64,000 bases of DNA from Rotaria sp. Silwood1 (Eukaryota > Rotifera > Eurotatoria > Philodinida > Philodinidae), in the NCBI GenBank assembly GCA_905250075.1, contig CAJNOP010000083.1, forward strand, positions 501,092 through 565,091, written 5' to 3'. Positions within the stretch are counted from its first letter, which is position 1. Every line of letters starts with the position of its first letter. The notes beneath the pieces were generated by a model. It was not told the DNA's origin, ran no database searches, and saw nothing but the letters and a program-made list of their open reading frames with translations. Both the position numbers and the translations under genes were made by a program. This document shows, piece after piece, positions 22,468 through 35,555 of this stretch.

Positions 22468-23323
22468 GTCATGATTTCTTTCTCATGCATAAACAGACAT
22501 ATACTTAGCACTCTTATGCCATATTTTATATTATCAACAGACACAGTTTATAGGTCACAAATCGTTATTATTCGAATAAGAAAAATATCACATTTAACGA
22601 ACTTATTGTATGGAAGCAATGTTTGTGCATTCGTCCGGTGCTATCTATACAGCTGAAAGTCGAGTAAGTTGTTTTTTTCGCATAAAATAATAATCCCAAA
22701 TTCTTGAATTTTAATAGAAAAATTTTCGAAATTTATCAAATACAGAAAAAACGAATGTTTTTTTTAACTGCACACAATAAGAAGTAGAAGAGTCAGTGCG
22801 AAATTGAAATGAAAATATTTTGAGATTTCAGTTTAAGTTAAGTTCTCTGTTCACTATAACAGAGAAGAAAAATACTTTCATTCGAAAATGTGTTGGTTAG
22901 GAAGAATATTGAAAGAAAAAGTATCATTATTCGAAAGAGAAATTTGATCTATAGAGGTTCCGTAGGAAAACTCTTCCTCAATCAGAAAGTAGCCAAAGAA
23001 AAATGTTGATAGCGATTTTAAATCCATATATATATATATATATATATAAACAAGAAGAAATCTCCAAATAGTTAGGCAACTTTTTGTTATTAGATTTTTT
23101 GATCTAGTGAAGAAAGTATCTGATGCAGCGAGGTAATATTTTGATCCCATAAACTATGAAAGGAATGGTACATTTTGACAAAAGCCAGAACTCTGTATGC
23201 TGAAAGAATCTTGCGATATAAGAGAAGCAAGATCATTTGTTAGGTATATGAGCGATTTTGAGCGTTACTGTCTATAGATATTGACACACAAAAAATGATT
23301 GATTATTTGTATTCTATCTTCAG
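22468..23323. other. Intergenic region upstream of the NHL remnant
   Basis: Short open frames only. A (TA)n run lies at 23028-23047. Nothing else is supported. Confidence 0.4.
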
Positions 23324-24008
23324 TATGATCATGCAACGTATCAAAGGCTTTATCGCTTCCGACGGTATTCAGCCGCCGATGGAATTACAGGTGTCACTCT
23401 GTTCGGAGAAGCAACCTGTGGAACAGCACCAAATGAACTTTGCAGTTGTAAAAGTCTCTTCGTGGATAGCCAAGGTGGAATCTACTGTAGCGACAGTCAA
23501 AATCATCGTATTGTCAAAATTGTTCCGTACACTTCAACACTGGTTATTGTAGCAGGTAGAACAAATGGCTCATCAGGATATCAGTTGAATGAACTCAATT
23601 ATCCTTCAGCGATATATGTTGACAAAACGGGAAATATATTTGTTCTTTATTCTGGCAATGGGTATGCATGTTTTTTTTTATCGTTTGCATTATGCTTTAT
23701 TCTCTTCTCATTCTTCTATTCTTAGACGAGTGCTCAAATTTTCACCAGGAAATCCAAATGGCACCATCATATTCTCTTCATATTCATATTGATGGGCATC
23801 GTCTTTCTCTAGTGATGATTATGGCATTATCTATTTGACTATGTACAGTGGTGTATACAAATTGATACCAGGTACAACATATCCGATTGCTATTGCTTCT
23901 GGGTCATCAATTTCAAAATCTTTTTTTGACGGGTATGGGAATCTGTATACGAGTAATAGATTTAACAATACAATCGAGAAGTACAATCTATTGACAAACA
24001 ATTGTTAG
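23324..24008 (+). pseudogene. NHL-repeat protein fragment, truncated and with a nonsense codon
   Basis: Two exons, 23324-23661 and 23726-24008, joined in phase 2 across a 64-bp intron (GTATGC...TTCTTAG). The reading frame shows NHL beta-propeller hallmarks: GVTLFGEATCGTAPNEL, then LFVDSQGGIYCSDSQNHRIV, then a second blade with LNYPSAIYVDKTGNIFVL, and later blades ending NTIEKYNLLTNNC. An in-frame TGA at about 23790-23792 (SYSY-stop-WASS) breaks the chain; TGG to TGA is the simplest cause. No N-terminal domain or start codon is found in frame upstream, where an acceptor-like CTTCAG precedes the first coding bases. It is therefore either a dead copy or the end of a gene whose first exons are missing. 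It is distantly related to the intact NHL gene at 55.4-58.5 kb. Confidence 0.75.
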
Positions 24009-25941
24009 GTTGTGATATTGATTTACTGTTTCGTGAATTATGAATATATTTCCAACAAAATGAACACAAATAGACTAATCGCTTATAATAATAATTATTT
24101 TAAAGTTCAATAAATAATCAAAATAGGATATGCCTATGAGGTGTCAATATGGATGAAGAGAATATCTTCTGTCGGACCGCATTTTGCTGTTGAATACTAA
24201 TCACTAATATGATGAAAATAAACACGAATGACAGTAGTAAAGAGGAAACAAAACTGAGATCGTACTTAAGCATCAAATAGGAGTTTTTTCGTTGAGGCAC
24301 TCTGTTCATACAAAAACATTCTAAATCTGTTGTCTGATGTAAAAAGATTAATAAACAAACGACAAAGAAAGATAATCAATACATTTATAACTATTGTCTA
24401 TTTATACTCAGTGTCAGTATAGTGTTTTAGTCACTCTGAAATTCGAGAAGACTCGCTTTCAATCTCATGAGAGTCGTGCTCTAGCATCATCTAATGCATT
24501 CACTATTTCTGTTCATCGTTTAGCAAATACAACATGATAAAGCAAGACTTATTTCTTGTGTTTGCTATATCACATAAAGTAATGATGAGAGATTCAAAAC
24601 TAACTTGGCGCAGAAGAAAAATTTCAGAGAGAACCAGAAAAATCAGTAAGCGCTTGATTGTATCAAATAATTGATATGAAAATATCCAAGTCTGCGTATT
24701 TCTCGTTGATTCTTTCGATTCTCACAACTTTTCATATTCATATATAATAAACATTTTTCTCGGAGAAGATGTCTGCATTCTAAACAAAAATTGATATAGG
24801 ACTTGACGAAAAACACAATTCGAACAATATCATATGTTCGTATTTCAACATTTTATTACTGGATGAGGTGAGCATGAGTGTGTGTCGATTTTAGTTTGAT
24901 TGATAGTGGGGTGCTGGTGTATGTGAGTAGGCATTTTGTCTGCCATTTCACCTTTTATTTTTACTTACTACTTAAGGAAGGTTTATATGCACATGTAATA
25001 TGTAGTTGAAGATAACAACAGGATCTGCTCTTACACCCATCCACATTCTTGAATTTATTGTCGTTGAAACAATGAATCGAATAATCTGAGCGACTTTGAC
25101 ACGATTGAAAATCTTAGCCACATCAACACTTTGCTATTGATTTTCAATAGAAATATCCAGAGTCACAAATCATCAATATGAGTTTGCGATACTAACGGTG
25201 TACGAATGACTTTTGAAATCTATGTGAATCCATGAAGCTAACAGTTTTATTTTTAATCAATTCCAGTTCTGACTGATTGCCTTCAACCATTGTCAACTTT
25301 GAAATATTAGAGAATCTAATATTGACGAAAGCATACAAACATGCGAACCTAAGCCTCAGTGCATTGAAGCGCTAATTGATTAATATTAAAGCGTTGTATT
25401 TTGTGTTGACAAAAATGAAAACATAAAAGTCTTCCTCAAATTGAGAGACTTCTGAAAAAAACGCGAAAATTTTTCGAAAAACAATATGATAACGTATGAA
25501 ATTTCTCTAATAAGTCTATTGAAATTTACCTAACTTACGATAAATTTTAATATATATTCGCTAATGAAATACTTCGAGGCATCTTTAATTTATTGAGTAA
25601 GAATTTGAAATTTTATCTTTTTATAGAAATAAAGTCAAAAAAGTAATAAGATATCATTTACGTGTATTTTCATTTATCAAACAGTGCATAATTTTTTTAG
25701 ATTCAATAATAGAAGATTATTGCGTTTGAATGAGTTTGCTTGAGTAATAATGATAATAATAGTCCAATGTGATGATTATCTATTTATGTTGTCTTTAGGA
25801 GAAACTAAACCGCGTAAAACCTTATCATATTCATTCGTTCTTTTACTCCGCTTATGATAAAAAGCCTCCAGATGAGTAATTGTGTCTATTTTGGTTTACA
25901 CTTGGTTTACCTTTACTTATATTTTTACTGAGTATAAAAAT
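24009..25941. other. Intergenic region
   Basis: No supported gene. A 63-codon minus-strand frame with one membrane-like stretch (24118-24309) could be an orphan exon. G-rich telomere-like text (GTGTGTGTCG, GTGGGGTGCTGGTGTATGTGAG) lies at 24875-24930. Confidence 0.45.
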
Positions 25942-26011
25942 AACAAACATATTTGCATGTCTTTATTTGATTATATAACAAACATATTTACATGTCTTTA
26001 TTTGATTATAT
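25942..26011 (+). repeat. Tandem duplication, 2 x 35 bp, over a gene start
   Basis: Two 35-bp units (AACAAACATATTT-G/A-CATGTC...) stand head to tail with a single difference. The second unit contains the start codon used for the TIL gene (25992); the first holds the same ATG 35 bp upstream, which is out of frame with it. Confidence 0.85.
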
Positions 26012-26733
26012 AACAAAGTATATTATCATACATTCTATCTTTAACATTGGAATTCTGCTCTTCTTGATAATTGGTATTGTCCATACTCAAAGAGGTAATA
26101 TTGTACACATCAAATCTTTTTCTTGATGATTTTATTTTTTTTTTCTTTTCAATTATAGGCTCTATCAACTTTATTAAATCAAACTTTCATGTTAGATGTG
26201 GTGCACATGAACAATTTATATGTGGACCAACTTGTATTGAAACCTGTAATTATAAACCACGAATTTGCACTGCAAATTGTAGATTTGGTTGCTTTTGCAA
26301 ACATAGATATGTTCGAAAATCGAATGCAATTGGCAGTCCTTGTATTCTAAAGCGTCAATGTTCTAATAAAAAGACATCTTCGAAGTGTGGTGAAAACCAA
26401 GTATATGATCAATGTGGTTCAGCATGTCCACGAAGTTGTAAAGATCTTTTTTATCCACAAAAACCCAAGTTCTGCACTTTACAATGTGTTGCTGGTTGTT
26501 TTTGTGAAGAAGGTTTATATCGCACAGAAAATGGTGCATGTGTCCAACCAAAAGAATGTTGCCAAGGTCAATGTGAAGAATATACAAATTGTGGTACGGC
26601 TTGTCCTGAAACATGTGATTATACTCCTGGAGCCTGCACAAAACAATGTGTTGCCGGCTGTTTCTGCATGCCGACTTATATTCGTAAAGATAACAGTACC
26701 AACAGCCCTTGTATCAAACGAGATGAATGTTAA
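25992..26733 (+). CDS. Secreted protein with three TIL (trypsin-inhibitor-like) domains
   Basis: Exons 25992-26094 and 26159-26733, joined in phase 1 across a 64-bp intron (GTAATA...AATTATAG), give 225 residues. Exon 1 encodes a hydrophobic leader ([17 protein letters not shown]) that works as a signal peptide. Exon 2 encodes three ten-cysteine TIL domains at about 48-102, 111-168 and 173-225, each with the CG....C/CG..C...C, C..C..GCFC and final C.....C pattern. TIL domains are compact, disulfide-tied and usually inhibit serine proteases through a loop between the fifth and sixth cysteines; they act outside the cell. Role here: probable protease inhibitor for defence or control of self digestion, by inference. 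The next gene encodes a single TIL domain with the same exon layout, so the two look like a tandem pair. The start codon falls inside a 35-bp tandem duplication. Confidence 0.88.
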
Positions 26734-27268
26734 AAAGAATTGCGTTGAACCAAAAATTTCTAGTTTTTTGTGAATATTATTACATTAAAAAAAAAAGATG
26801 AACCATAATGTTTTTTTATTCGAATTCTAAAGTTACAAATACAAAATGTTTTATTATTTTATTGATAACAATGTTCTTTTTTTAGTCATTAGTTGTCATT
26901 AACACATGACGGTAACATGTAACTCTATCCGAAGAAAAAAAACTATTTCATTTTGATATAGCTCTTGATTCATTTATATCTTGCTTCAGTCTTCTAATCT
27001 ATATCATAAAAAATCGTATTTTCATTTTTTGATTGTTTTCAAATTAAGTTCGTCATTATCTTACAGATACTCTTGAAATTTCAAGTGTACATCGAATGTT
27101 TGTAAAATAGTTGAAAGACGAGAGAAAAGAAATTGTATATTATATACTCTACTTTTCACCAATCGTTATCAGTCAATTTGTCTATGTGTACTTTTTTCTT
27201 TCTCTTTTTTGCAATTTAAATCGAGAAGTCATTTAAAACATATATCACATTCCATTTACATACTAGAC
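26734..27268. other. Intergenic region between the two TIL genes
   Basis: 535 bp, AT-rich. No gene is seen. Confidence 0.5.
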
Positions 27269-27594
27269 ATGACTCTGTCGACTCATATCAGTCTATTATT
27301 TATCTTATTTCTAACATTTTTTGCCATTCAAATACATGGTATTTATATTTGTTATTCATTTTTCTATTATGAAACTTTAATCTTTTAGGATTTGTATTTG
27401 GACGAATGTGTTTAGGTGCTCATCAAGAATATCAAATATGTGGTTCAGCTTGTCCTCTTACATGTGCTGATGTAAGACATGCAAGATATTTCAAACCATG
27501 TACATATCAATGTATCCCAGGTTGCTTTTGTAAACGTGGTTATACTCGAAGATCTCATCTAAGAAGTCAATGTATTCCTGATTGGCGATGTTAA
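27269..27594 (+). CDS. Secreted single-TIL-domain protein
   Basis: Exons 27269-27338 and 27389-27594, joined in phase 1 across a 50-bp intron (GTATTT...CTTTTAG), encode 91 residues. The first exon is the signal peptide (MTLSTHISLLFILFLTFFAIQIHG). The second holds one complete TIL domain from CLGAHQEYQICGSACP to the final C at the C-terminus, with the CIPGCFC core motif. It is probably a secreted serine-protease inhibitor. The same signal-peptide-exon/TIL-exon layout as the upstream three-domain gene points to tandem duplication with later loss or gain of domains. AATAAA signals follow at about 27630-27655. Confidence 0.87.
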
Positions 27595-28882
27595 TTAAGT
27601 TTAAACTTCTTAAAATATGATTATATATTAAATAAAAAAGTCGTATTACTTAATAAAGTATCTTTCTAAATCTTAAGTTTTTTATGAAAAAAAAAAAGAA
27701 AACTTAAATAAATCTTAAGAGAAATTTAAGAACTCGAAGGTCTATGTAGAACATCAATACTAATGTAACCTACAATAGAGTTCATTGGCATTCATGTAGA
27801 ACATATAACATATCATGCAATACAAACTTTCAAAGTGAACAAATGTATAAATAGGCAAATCATAGTCAAAATAACGAAAAGATTGAATTAATATGAAGAA
27901 GAAAACAGAAGTATTTTTTTATTAATAATGTTACTTTGAAACACGGTATTTGAAGTTTGTATGAAAATGTTTCATTGTTGAATATTATAAGTACATAATT
28001 TGTAAAATAATGAATTCTTCATTGCATAGTAATGCTATGAAAAATACAAACTTTTTTTGATTGAATTTTTTTAATTGCCTCTAAAGAATCGGATTTTATT
28101 CGAAGATTTCCACAGAACTATATGTTAAAATATAGTTAGATTAGAATGACCAAAATCAAACAAAAATAATATAGAAAACATCGAATTAATTCAAGTTTAA
28201 ATCTCAAATAAAACGACCGTTTGAATATCTTGATTTTCAAATCGATTTTAAAACTAATAGAAAAACAGGGTAAGAAGTTTGAATTCTATTTTTAAAAGCA
28301 TTTGCCCGATTATAAAAATTTTCAAATGGCAAACATTGCAATTACCTATATCCTTATTGCAAATATTTTTTTGTTCGCTTGAATAACAACATCATACAAG
28401 CTAGATATTAATGATATTACTCATGTCTGATAATATTTTCGCCTACTTTCTCCTTAGTTATGGTACAAATTGATGCATCAAATGACTATCAATAAGATAA
28501 TTATCATCATATCGTGCGAGGGATCAGATTTTTTTTTCTAAACAAAATAATACGTCACATTCATTATAGTCGTCGAATGTATTCTTTTTTGTTTGTCTCA
28601 TCCTAATGCTTCGTTTTCGTCGAGGTAGAAATCCAGTTTTCCCTATTATAAACCTTTCGAAAGACCATATACCTTACTTCGTACAATAATATTGTTACAT
28701 AAGGCAGTATTCGCGTTTAAATATAGCCCTTACAAAGGTAAATCATTCATTTTTATATATAACATTATGTCTAACAGGTAAGAAAAATATATTCAACAAT
28801 AATAGAAATTATTCTATAAGTTAAGAGTTTATAATATATTTTAATGATACTTAGTCTTTCAACATCACATACTGTTCTTGAG
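27595..28882. other. Intergenic region upstream of the NADPH oxidase
   Basis: About 1.3 kb, AT-rich, no supported gene. An in-frame upstream ATG for the oxidase lies at 28844 and is an alternative start. Confidence 0.45.
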
Positions 28883-31800
28883 ATGAGTGAATCTTCACAA
28901 CCAGCAGTTATTATCACAACAGTCATGCAAGAACAACAACGACCTTTAAGACGCAAAATTAATACACAATCAACTCCAAATTTTTCAGCTTTCTTTCGAA
29001 CATCATCAGGACATAGTGGTAGATTTTTCAACAAGTAAATATGTTTAAATAAAGAAATATATTTAATAAAAAAAAACCAATTATTTATTAAAGTTTACTT
29101 CAACGAACAATGGCACATCGTCAAAGAGCCGATATACAATTACGAAGCTTACTCAATGAACCTGAAGAATCATTACCAACATTCATACGTCGTGCTAGTG
29201 ATCAGTTAAGTAATGAAAAACTATCTATTGAAAAAGTATCAAAATTACTTAATACTCAACCATTTATTATTGAACGTCTTGTACGTATACTTTATTTATC
29301 AACAGATAATAATAAAGATATACAAACATTAAGTAAATCTGAAGTACAAAAGTTAACACGCATATTAAATAGTACAATTGATGTACGTGCACTTGTATTT
29401 TTTCTAATACTTGATGAAGCTGGTGATGATTATGTCACAAGTAATGGATTAACACAATTTTATGAGAAATATTTAAAATATCTAAAAACATTTGATGAAA
29501 ATCGATTACAAGAAGTAATTCAAGTACTTCTTCAAAAATTTCATCTTGATCAAGTAAGTGAAACGGCAATAATGACCAACAATAGTTAAATTATATTTTT
29601 TCTTATGACATTGTCGAATATTTCTTCTCTTTGTATATTCATTTTATAGATGATAAAAATTTATAAGACAAAAATTTGAATAGATACTAAAAAACAAATG
29701 TTGCATAAGATAAACGCCTTACTTTCTATTTCTTTTGCCTTTATTACAAATCATAAGAGAAAATGTCCAGATATCAAATCGATTTTTAAGTGAGAAGATG
29801 TTTTTTTATAGGATGTCAGTAAGTAATAGAAAAATCTAGAAGTATTTGCCTTTCCGAGCCTTTATTCTAGAAAAAAATTGAAATTCAATAGGGTTTTTCA
29901 ACAGAAAGATGTTCAAAGATGAAGATTCGTAAAAGCAAACCATTCTAGACTTTTCTATTACTCATTAGTACTCATCAAAAAAAGAAATATTCTCATTATA
30001 GAGATTTTATACTGACTAGTCGACATGTTTTTATCAAATTAGTAATAGCAAAATATCTGACAAAACGGTTTCAACTAGACATGGACTGAAGGAACCTTTT
30101 TTTGATTCCATTTCTTGTCGGAAAAAATTCAGTTTATTGTTTATAAGTATGAAACACTACTTTGATATTATGCAGTCAGTAGTTGAATCATTAATATTTT
30201 CCTTATTCAATAATCAATTCGAAATAAACAAGATCAGCAGTTTTATTTTCGATTTCGCTCAAAACTTTTGTTAATTTTAAATTCGACGAGATCGAAATCG
30301 CAACTATCCTCTGTCCAAAAAATATAATTGCCATATGTATTGTTGCAATAGTTTAGGAACAGAAATATCTAAAAACCTGTGGTTTTCACCTTTCAAGAGA
30401 GAAGACTCGAGATCATCAAAATATATTGAAACTTGATTAATAAAAAAATTGATCAATCATATGAAATCTTGATAGAAATTTCGGAACACGATATTTTGAA
30501 GCTAGTTTTTTTTTCATATAGACTTTGAATAAGGCTACTCGATAGAAAAAATTTTTCTCTTTCGGTTTATGCAAGGCCAATATTCTTGACTAGTTTTACT
30601 CGAGGTTTATAAGACTTTTCCTGAGACCTTCATTTTCAGTCCATTGACTTATGATCATTCGAAAATGTAGCTGGACAGTGATAATCTACTATGGTGAGAT
30701 GCATAATGATACTTGTTTTTAAGTTCAAAATGAGCTAACACTCTTATCTCAATAAATCTGAAATTTTACAATCAGCTGCCATCTAACAAAAAAGAAGACA
30801 TTTCGAACGTAATGATTTCGAACCTAAAAAAACAAGTATCACCATTCGTCTTAGCATGATAGATTAGACCTATCTAGCTGTTTTGTATTCGAGACGGAAT
30901 AAAATTCAATAGATAAAAAAATAAATAAATTGAAAGATTCTCGTTGAAATCATTAATTTTTCTATAGAAATCTCAAATTGATTTTGAAGAATTTTATTCA
31001 ATTGTATCAAAAGATTCTACATTACTTGAATCTTTATCACAATTTACGGTTCATCCAACATGGTTTATAAAATCGCCATCTACTCCATCAGGAAAAGAAA
31101 ATAAATTACGACAGTTTTTTTCAAACTATTATTGGCAACAAAAAATTTATGAACAGCGAACAAATAAATTAACAATTGATTATATTAAAGATAATCTTTC
31201 ACGTATAATTCTTTTACTTCTTTATTTATTAACTAATCTTGCTTTACTTATTTATGTTATTATTTATCGAACAATTATAATAAAATCTAATGTTCTTGTT
31301 ATATTTGCCCGTATTGGTGGGATGTTATTAAATTTTAATTGTGCACTTGTTATTATACTTATGCTTAAACATACGATATTATTTATTCGAACACATAAAT
31401 TCTTACGAAAATTAATACCTGTTGATGATCATATTGATTTTCACAAAGTTATTGGACGTATTATTGCCGGTTTATCTATTTTACATACTATTGCACATAT
31501 TGCAAATTTTGCAAGACTTGACGGTAAAAAAAATTATTTGAGTTTAAAAAATACGAAAAAAAAAAATTTTCTTTTTTTTTGCTTTGTTTGTTTTTGAATG
31601 TTTAGATTATTCATGGGTGACATATATGGTAAATTTATTTGAATATAAACAATATTAGAAAGTTGACTAAAAAAGAAAATTTATTTTTAGTTCACTACGA
31701 AACCTAATATTGGTTGGATTCATGGTTTTACACCATTAAGTGGTGTTATTTTATGTGTGATTCTTACTATAATTGTTGTTTGTTCAATGCAATGGATTCG

Positions 31801-34506
31801 ACGTGGTGGTCATTTTCAAGTAATTATATTGATTTTCTTGTTCGTTTAGTTGATTATTGTTTTAGATTTTCTATTGGACACATTTACTTTATTTACCATT
31901 TTTTGTTTTTCTTATTATTCATGCTGAAAATTTTTGGGTAAATTTTGAAATAAGATATATTTGATTTAATTAGAATTATGATATTTAGAAATGGATTGTT
32001 GGTCCATTATCATTATTATTACTTGAAAAACTTTATTCTATTCTAAAAAGATATTCATCAAGAAGTGGACGAACTTATTTGCATTCGGTTACAATTGAAC
32101 AATCAAATGTGATTAGTTTAAATATTTATCGACCAAAAAATTTTAAGTAAGATTGTTGATATCGAACAGAAATGATTTTCATTAGGAAATACTATACTAT
32201 CACACATATGAAAAAAATCTCTCATATTACCGTTAGCTGCAGTTACTATATAGTTGACTATGATTTTTTATATCTTGGCCAATAAAAGGAGTACGAACAA
32301 CGGCATTGCTCGCCCAAAAGATTTTTTGACGATGTCTACCTCCATCATTATTTTGAGACTATCGCTGTCCGTTGCGTCATTCCTGTTTCATTATTTTACT
32401 GATAGTGCATCTCGAGTATATAAACATGTTATACATGTATTTTTACTTTCACAATAATCAATGACATTAAGAAACAACAAATTAGTAGTGATACAATAAG
32501 AGGTTATCAATAAAACTAATAAGAGGGAAAGAACTTTTAGCACAATCCCTATGGGATTAAAGTATGAAACACGATGTAGCTGTTGTTATTAATCATATGA
32601 AAACCGTTTAATTCGATCTATTTTGTGACATATTTCGTCATCGGCATTTACTTAATCCTTTAGAACTTTACTAAAAAGTTGTTCACATATGGGACGGAAA
32701 AAGGACCATGTGTCATGATCTCTTGGGGAAGGAGGATTAAGGAATTGCAAACTTTTATCCTCTATAATTTAACAGTTCTTCTAGATCGTGTTTGACAAAA
32801 AGAAGTAGAATTTACTAATCATTTCTAAATAAAAGAGTTTCTCGAATAGGATATAGAAACTTGGCAAAAAAAATAAAATCACATGTCTAAATGTTGAATT
32901 ATCTTGTTTGTCTAGCATGTGAATGGTAAAATGTTTCTTGTGAACATCAGTAAATTGAAAACAAAAAAAAACAGTCATATCGGTTGATTCAAGAAAAAAA
33001 ATAGTATCTAGACAGATCAGAGATAAGATTATCGAGTTATTATAAGTATACTACAATGGTAAAGAGAGAAAAGATGATGATCATAGTCAAAAAAAAGCAT
33101 TTTGCAAGATATTCGTAGTAATGTTGACTTCAAGAATTTACTGTTACTCTATTGTAAAATATTCATGGATTGAATTATTGAATCAAACATCATGAATTTT
33201 GATAAGATCATATTGAACATTATTAGAATCTTTCTGCTAGAAAATCAATAAGATAATAGCGGTGAATTGTTGTCGCCACTGCAACACAAAAATAGATACC
33301 TGTGTTTTTAAAAAAATGTTTCATACCTTAAATCAGTTTTTTAGATATGTTACTGCCTAAGTTCGTGTTAGTAAGTTTTCTACCATCGTTCTCTCTTTCC
33401 CTCTGTTTCATTTCAAAATTAAGAAAATTTTTACAAAGAAATCATCGAAAAATTTCAGTCGTTGTCGACCAATGCGTCAGGTTACATTTCTGGATATTTT
33501 CTTTTGTTCATTTGAATTTTTTAGTTTCAAACCTGGCGATTATATCAGCATTAATTTACCATGTGTTGCTCTTTATGAATTTCATCCGTTTACAATTAGT
33601 ACTGCTCCAGAAGAAACAGATTATCTTCGTGTACATATTCAAGCAGTTGGTAATTGGACTAAACAAGTTTATCAACGTTTTAAAGAAATGTCAAAAGATG
33701 ATGCTGAAGAAAATCAAATAAAAATCTATCGTGCTGATATTCATCCAGAAGAATCAATTGTTGATCTTCAAAATATCGAACAAAATCATATTCAGGATGC
33801 TGATGACGATGATGATGAAAATGAAAGTGCTATAACAAAATCTCATGTCAAATTAAGAAAACGGGAACCTGTTTTTATTAAAGGACCTTATTCATCATGT
33901 GCACGTTATGTATTTGATTGTAAACATGTTGTATTAATTGGTGGTGGTATTGGTATAACACCATATGCATCAATCTTATCAAGTCTTATGGCACAATTTC
34001 GTGCATCATATGTTGTTTGTAAACATTGTAATGGTATTAATTATAGTTCTAAAGGTCTTGTAGGAAATCGTCGTTTAAAAAAAGTTGATTTTATTTGGGT
34101 TAATCGTGATTATAAAAATTTCGAATGGTTTCTTAATCTTCTTCGTCAATTTGAACAAGAACAAGAATATTATTTAGCATCAAATTCCAATGAAAAACGT
34201 TTTCTTGATATACATTTATATTTTACAGAAATCAAACATGATGAAAATATTGGTCATGTACCATTAGATCTTGTTACAAAAATTTGGGCACAAATAGCTG
34301 GACAAGATATATTTACAAGTTTAAAATCTAAAACACATATTGGTCGACCTCAATGGCAAGATATATTTAATGAATTAATATCAGGTGAAAATGCTTCAAC
34401 AGCTAATGATGTTAGCATTTTCTTTTGTGGACCATCAACAATGGGAAAAACAATTAAAAATCATTGTACAAAATTTCGATTTCGATTTTATGAAGAGAAA
34501 TTTTGA
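28883..34506 (+). CDS. NADPH oxidase, NOX5-like, eight exons
   Basis: Exons: 28883-29034, 29094-29553, 30968-31523, 31606-31628, 31691-31819, 31866-31937, 31989-32146, 33525-34506; 2532 bases, 843 residues (856 from the ATG at 28844). It passes electrons from cytosolic NADPH through FAD and two haems across a membrane to oxygen, making superoxide. Seen here: a degenerate EF-hand-like pair (FFLILDEAGDDY; QIDFEEF), membrane helices from ~260, haem-ligand histidines in DFHKVIGR and ILHTIAHIANF, the FYWTHLLYLPFF helix, FAD motif HPFTIST (537-543), NADPH motif GGGIGITP (656-663), FFCGP near 818 and a C-terminal aromatic (YEEKF). An acidic run (DADDDDDENE) sits in the FAD/NADPH half. Calcium-controlled activity would be expected from NOX5, but the EF-hand loops lack several calcium ligands. 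Introns of 1414 and 1378 bp contain no gene. Confidence 0.93.
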
Positions 34507-35555
34507 ACTCATTTTTTTTCTTTTCTTATTTGTTATTAGTGTTGACACAGTTTCTTTCAGACTAAAATATGTAATTCATATATCTTCTTTGGTTCGATTA
34601 TATTAAAATATCTAAAAAACTATAATTTCTTTTTCTTCAATAATTGATTGTCATCAAACGTTTTCTCATTATTTTTACATGTCCAATACAAATTTAATTT
34701 TCCTTTTGTTCTATTTTATTTTCATATTTTACAATTATTACTATAAACATTGATTGCATGAATAAAAAAAGCCTCTTGTACACATTTTCTATATTAACAA
34801 CAAATCTGAAAGATCAATTACGTATCTTGATGAGATCAAAAAGACTGATATTGATTCTTCTCGAAAATCAGAACTTAATCATTTTGTGCTTTTGTGTTGT
34901 ACATATGACAATTGTAGTGATTCAAAATATTATCCTCGGCACCTCTTATATTATCCTTTGGCTTCGAAAACATCAGTAGCTGCGTTATTTAGAACATGTA
35001 AAAACGTATTCCAGCCATTTCAATTTCAAGGAAGATTCTGGAATATCCTGAAAACCTCTAAGTCTTGCGATTAATATCATTCAGCGTCTTTAATTACGGT
35101 TACTGAAACCTGCAGCGAAAGGAGCAGGGAGCCGTAGAAAACTTCAATTTAAATTTGCACTCAGTATTTTGTGTAACAATTCATGTGATTTTCACACAAA
35201 CAAGATAGAACAAAGACAAAATAAGAGATAAACTTCAGCCATTGATTATAAGGTTAATAAAAACAATAATGAATGCACGAATGAAGACTTCTTGAGACAA
35301 TAACAGCTTATGCATTACCTTATTCTACTTTTTACGTGTAAGAAACAATTTGAAACTCTTAAACACGATTCTTTTTATGTCCAGTTACCGAATTGCCTTG
35401 ATATCCAAACTATTATCATCCAAATCATTGCGAATAATTGTAGTAGACTGAGCACACAGTCATAATAGATACAAACAAGACATCATATAGTGGCGAGGCT
35501 TACTACGACGTATAATACAAATAAGTGGTCCACACCATTTTCTATCTCAATCTAG
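34507..35555. other. Intergenic region
   Basis: AT-rich; short frames only. No upstream exons for the UNC93-like fragment on its right could be found. Confidence 0.4.

Noticed and set aside
24118..24309. 63-codon minus-strand frame with a membrane-like segment
   Set aside because: Could be a first exon, but no continuation was found downstream on the minus strand.
32254..32457. 67-codon frame inside the last long intron of the NADPH oxidase
   Set aside because: The oxidase joins cleanly across this region and the frame has no recognisable features.
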